A stretch of 64,000 nucleotides of DNA, from positions 558,001 through 622,000 of the forward strand of contig NZ_CP048030.1 in the NCBI RefSeq assembly GCF_010092425.1, read 5' to 3'. A model generated the notes under the pieces. The model did not search any database. It had not been told where the DNA came from and saw only the letters and a list, made by a program, of their open reading frames with translations. Numbering within the stretch: the first letter of the stretch is position 1; the number at the start of each line of letters is the position of its first letter. Shown here piece after piece: positions 62,217 to 64,000 of this stretch. Made by a program: the position numbers and the translations under genes. The stretch comes from Sinimarinibacterium sp. NLF-5-8. GTDB lineage: Bacteria; Pseudomonadota; Gammaproteobacteria; Nevskiales; Nevskiaceae.

Positions 62217-63266
62217 ATGGCGGGTGGCAGCGATCTGTTATCGCAGGACGAAATCGACGCTCTGTTGCATGGCGTGGACAGCGGCGCAGTGGATACCACG
62301 CCGCCACCGCCGGCACCGGGCGAAGCGCGCACCTTTGATTTTGCAACCCAGGAGCGCATCGTCCGCGGGCGGATGCCAACGCTGGAGATGATCAACGAGC
62401 GCTTTGCCCGGTTGTTCAGAATCTCTTTGTTCAACATGCTGCGGCGCTCGCCCGAGCTGACCGTGGTGGGCATCGAAACGGCCAAGTTTGGCGAATACAC
62501 CCACTCGCTGTATGTGCCGACCAATCTCAATCTGGTCAAGGCCAAGCCACTGCGCGGGACGGCGCTGGTGGTGTTTGAGCCGCGTCTGGTGTTCACCGTG
62601 GTCGAAAACTTCTTTGGCGGCGATGGGCGGCTCAATACCAAGATCGAGGGGCGTGAGTTCACGCCAACCGAAATGCGGGTGATCCAGTTATTGTTGAAGC
62701 AGTTTTTCAACGATATGCAGGAAGCTTGGGGGCCGGTGAAAAAAATGGAGTACGAGTATCTCAACTCCGAGGTCAATCCCCACTTTGCCAATATCGTCTC
62801 TCCCAGCGAAGTCGTCGTGATCAGCAAGTTCAAGATCGAGCTTGAAGGCGGTGGCGGTCATGTGCACATGACTTATCCGTATTCCATGATCGAGCCGATC
62901 CGTGACCTGCTGGATGCCGGAATCCAGTCCGATCGCGTGGACAAGGACGAGCGTTGGGGAATGGCGCTGCGTGAGGAACTCAGTGATGCAGAACTCGAAC
63001 TCAGTGGCGAGCTTGCACAAGCCACGCTGTCGCTGCGCAAGCTGGCGCAGCTCAAGGCGGGGGATGTGATCCCGATCAACCTGCCCAGATCGCTGACGCT
63101 GACTGTGGAGAATGTGCCGCTGTTCCAGGGCAGTTTTGGGGTCTCCAATGGACAAAATGCCGTGCGGATCGAACGGCGGATGCCACGCCCCCGTGTCGTT
63201 GGCATGGCCCCGCAATCCCCGGTGGATCGCGCGTCTGGGGACGCCGATGCTGTAATTTCCAAATGA
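62217..63266 (+). CDS. fliM: Flagellar motor switch protein FliM
   Basis: C-ring protein that binds CheY-P. The 349-residue protein begins with the CheY-binding segment GSDLLSQDEIDALLHGV, then the middle domain (ERIVRGRMPTLEMINERFAR) and a C-terminal FliN-like domain (LRKLAQLKAGDVIPI). It starts 32 bases after fliL. Confidence 0.96.
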   Translation: MAGGSDLLSQDEIDALLHGVDSGAVDTTPPPPAPGEARTFDFATQERIVRGRMPTLEMINERFARLFRISLFNMLRRSPELTVVGIETAKFGEYTHSLYVPTNLNLVKAKPLRGTALVVFEPRLVFTVVENFFGGDGRLNTKIEGREFTPTEMRVIQLLLKQFFNDMQEAWGPVKKMEYEYLNSEVNPHFANIVSPSEVVVISKFKIELEGGGGHVHMTYPYSMIEPIRDLLDAGIQSDRVDKDERWGMALREELSDAELELSGELAQATLSLRKLAQLKAGDVIPINLPRSLTLTVENVPLFQGSFGVSNGQNAVRIERRMPRPRVVGMAPQSPVDRASGDADAVISK

Positions 63267-63281
63267 TTCAGGAGTGAGCCA

Positions 63282-63617
63282 ATGAGTCCGCCCAACGATG
63301 CCGAGCGCGCCAGTTTCCAGACTTTTGAGGACAGTGCAGAACCCCTTGCGGAAGGGGATGTCAATCTCGACATGATTCTGGACGTACCCGTCACCCTTTC
63401 GCTGGAAGTGGGGCGCGCGCGCGTGCCCATCCGTAACCTGTTGCAGCTCAATCAGGGCTCGGTGGTCGAACTGGATCGCGCCGCCGGAGAATCTCTGGAT
63501 GTTTATGCCAACGGCACCTTGATTGCGCATGGCGAGGTGGTGGTTGTCAACGAAAAGTTCGGCATCCGTCTGACCGACGTGGTCAGTCCGGCTGAGCGGA
63601 TTCGCAAACTGAGATAA
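63282..63617 (+). CDS. fliN: Flagellar motor switch protein FliN
   Basis: The 111-residue protein has an acidic N-terminus and the SpoA domain (about 28-108): ILDVPVTLSLEVGRARVPIR, NLLQLNQGSVVELDRAAGES and VVVNEKFGIRLTDVVSPAER. With FliM it forms the lower C ring. AGGAG about ten bases before ATG 63282. Confidence 0.95.
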   Translation: MSPPNDAERASFQTFEDSAEPLAEGDVNLDMILDVPVTLSLEVGRARVPIRNLLQLNQGSVVELDRAAGESLDVYANGTLIAHGEVVVVNEKFGIRLTDVVSPAERIRKLR

Positions 63618-63622
63618 CGCCG

Positions 63623-64000
63623 ATGCCTGTCCTGTTCCCAGCATTCTTCAAGCGATTGTTGCGACAGCCCGGCGCAATACGGCTGTGCTCGCGGCAAGGA
63701 CTGAAGCGGCTGTCGTCGGGGCTGATGCTGTCATCTGCGCCGTTGTGGGCGGCCGCCGATGAGAGCGCATCGGTGGCGCAGATGCCGGTCAGTGGCGTTG
63801 AAGTGTTGGGCAGCCTTTTACTGGTTCTGGCACTGATCTTTGGCTTGGCGTGGCTGGCGCGTGTGCTCCAGGGCGCGCGTCAGGGCGACACGACAGCGAT
63901 CCGGATCCAGGCGGGCGCGCAGGTCGGCCCCAAGGAGCGCGTGGTGCTGTTGCAGGTGGGAGAGGTGCAGATGCTGGTGGGCGTGGCACAAGGAAGTGTG
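63623..64000 (+). CDS. fliO: Flagellar biosynthetic protein FliO (3' end beyond the window)
   Basis: Membrane factor needed to assemble the FliPQR export gate. The first 126 codons run to the last base of the window without a stop. N-terminal residues read MPVLFPAFFKRLLRQPGAIR; a signal-like segment ends near SSAPLWAAADE. The membrane helix is LGSLLLVLALIFGLAWLARV (about 63-82), followed by the cytoplasmic AGAQVGPKERVVLLQVGE block typical of FliO. It starts five bases after fliN; fliP, fliQ and fliR are expected next. Confidence 0.88.
   Translation, partial: MPVLFPAFFKRLLRQPGAIRLCSRQGLKRLSSGLMLSSAPLWAAADESASVAQMPVSGVEVLGSLLLVLALIFGLAWLARVLQGARQGDTTAIRIQAGAQVGPKERVVLLQVGEVQMLVGVAQGSV

Overview
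The window is GC-rich, densely coded DNA with few gaps over 200 bases. It looks like the chromosome of a free-living, flagellated gammaproteobacterium. The gene orders rpsF-rpsR-rplI-dnaB-alr and fliS-PilZ-regulator-rpoN-fleQ-fliE to fliO, together with class I FabI, SelO, HtpX and frmA-fghA, fit the Xanthomonadales/Nevskiales side of the class (inference). No prophage, insertion sequence, rRNA or CRISPR array was seen. Short alternating CG runs are conspicuous throughout, mostly inside genes as Arg-Ala codons.

Layout. 1-3653: two-subunit biotin-dependent acyl-CoA carboxylase, most like the geranyl-CoA type. 3788-8161: very large lipoprotein with about a dozen Ig-like (Big-1) repeats. 8233-14587: small membrane protein, parC, htpX behind a textbook heat-shock promoter, a REP-like repeat, uvrC, and a toxin-antitoxin pair behind its own promoter/operator. 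14601-20015: Lnb-domain membrane protein, FMN reductase, ahpC-ahpF peroxide defence, fumC. 20195-29245: truncated haemoglobin, yggS-pdxY (vitamin B6), dadA, a voltage-sensor-only membrane protein, selO, a Cys-rich lipoprotein, dinB, a double-TM2 protein, a methyltransferase and two small anchored proteins. 29421-33733: tRNA-His, tRNA-Lys, ppiD, a dicarboxylate/amino-acid symporter, fabI.

33884-42796 is a nine-gene minus-strand operon: secreted protein, three TPR proteins (two of them lipoproteins), a small secreted protein, one TolQ/ExbB-like protein, two TolR/ExbD-like proteins and a TonB-like protein with an AgmX/PglI-type C-terminus. The 1 TolQ : 2 TolR ratio, TPR lipoproteins and AgmX-like partner recall the AglRQS-Glt envelope motor of Myxococcus xanthus. 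This is the best candidate here for a poorly described system.

42957-48860: ribosomal protein/replication operon (rpsF-rpsR-rplI, dnaB-alr) with a structured leader, then frmA-fghA formaldehyde detoxification. 48946-64000: flagellar cluster from fliS through an atypical PilZ protein, a degenerate response regulator, rpoN, fleQ and a thiol-disulfide oxidoreductase, then fliE-F-G-H-I-J-K and fliL-M-N-O, with fliO cut by the window edge. Both flagellar operons carry -24/-12 (sigma-54) promoters, so the cluster encodes the sigma factor and activator expected to drive them.
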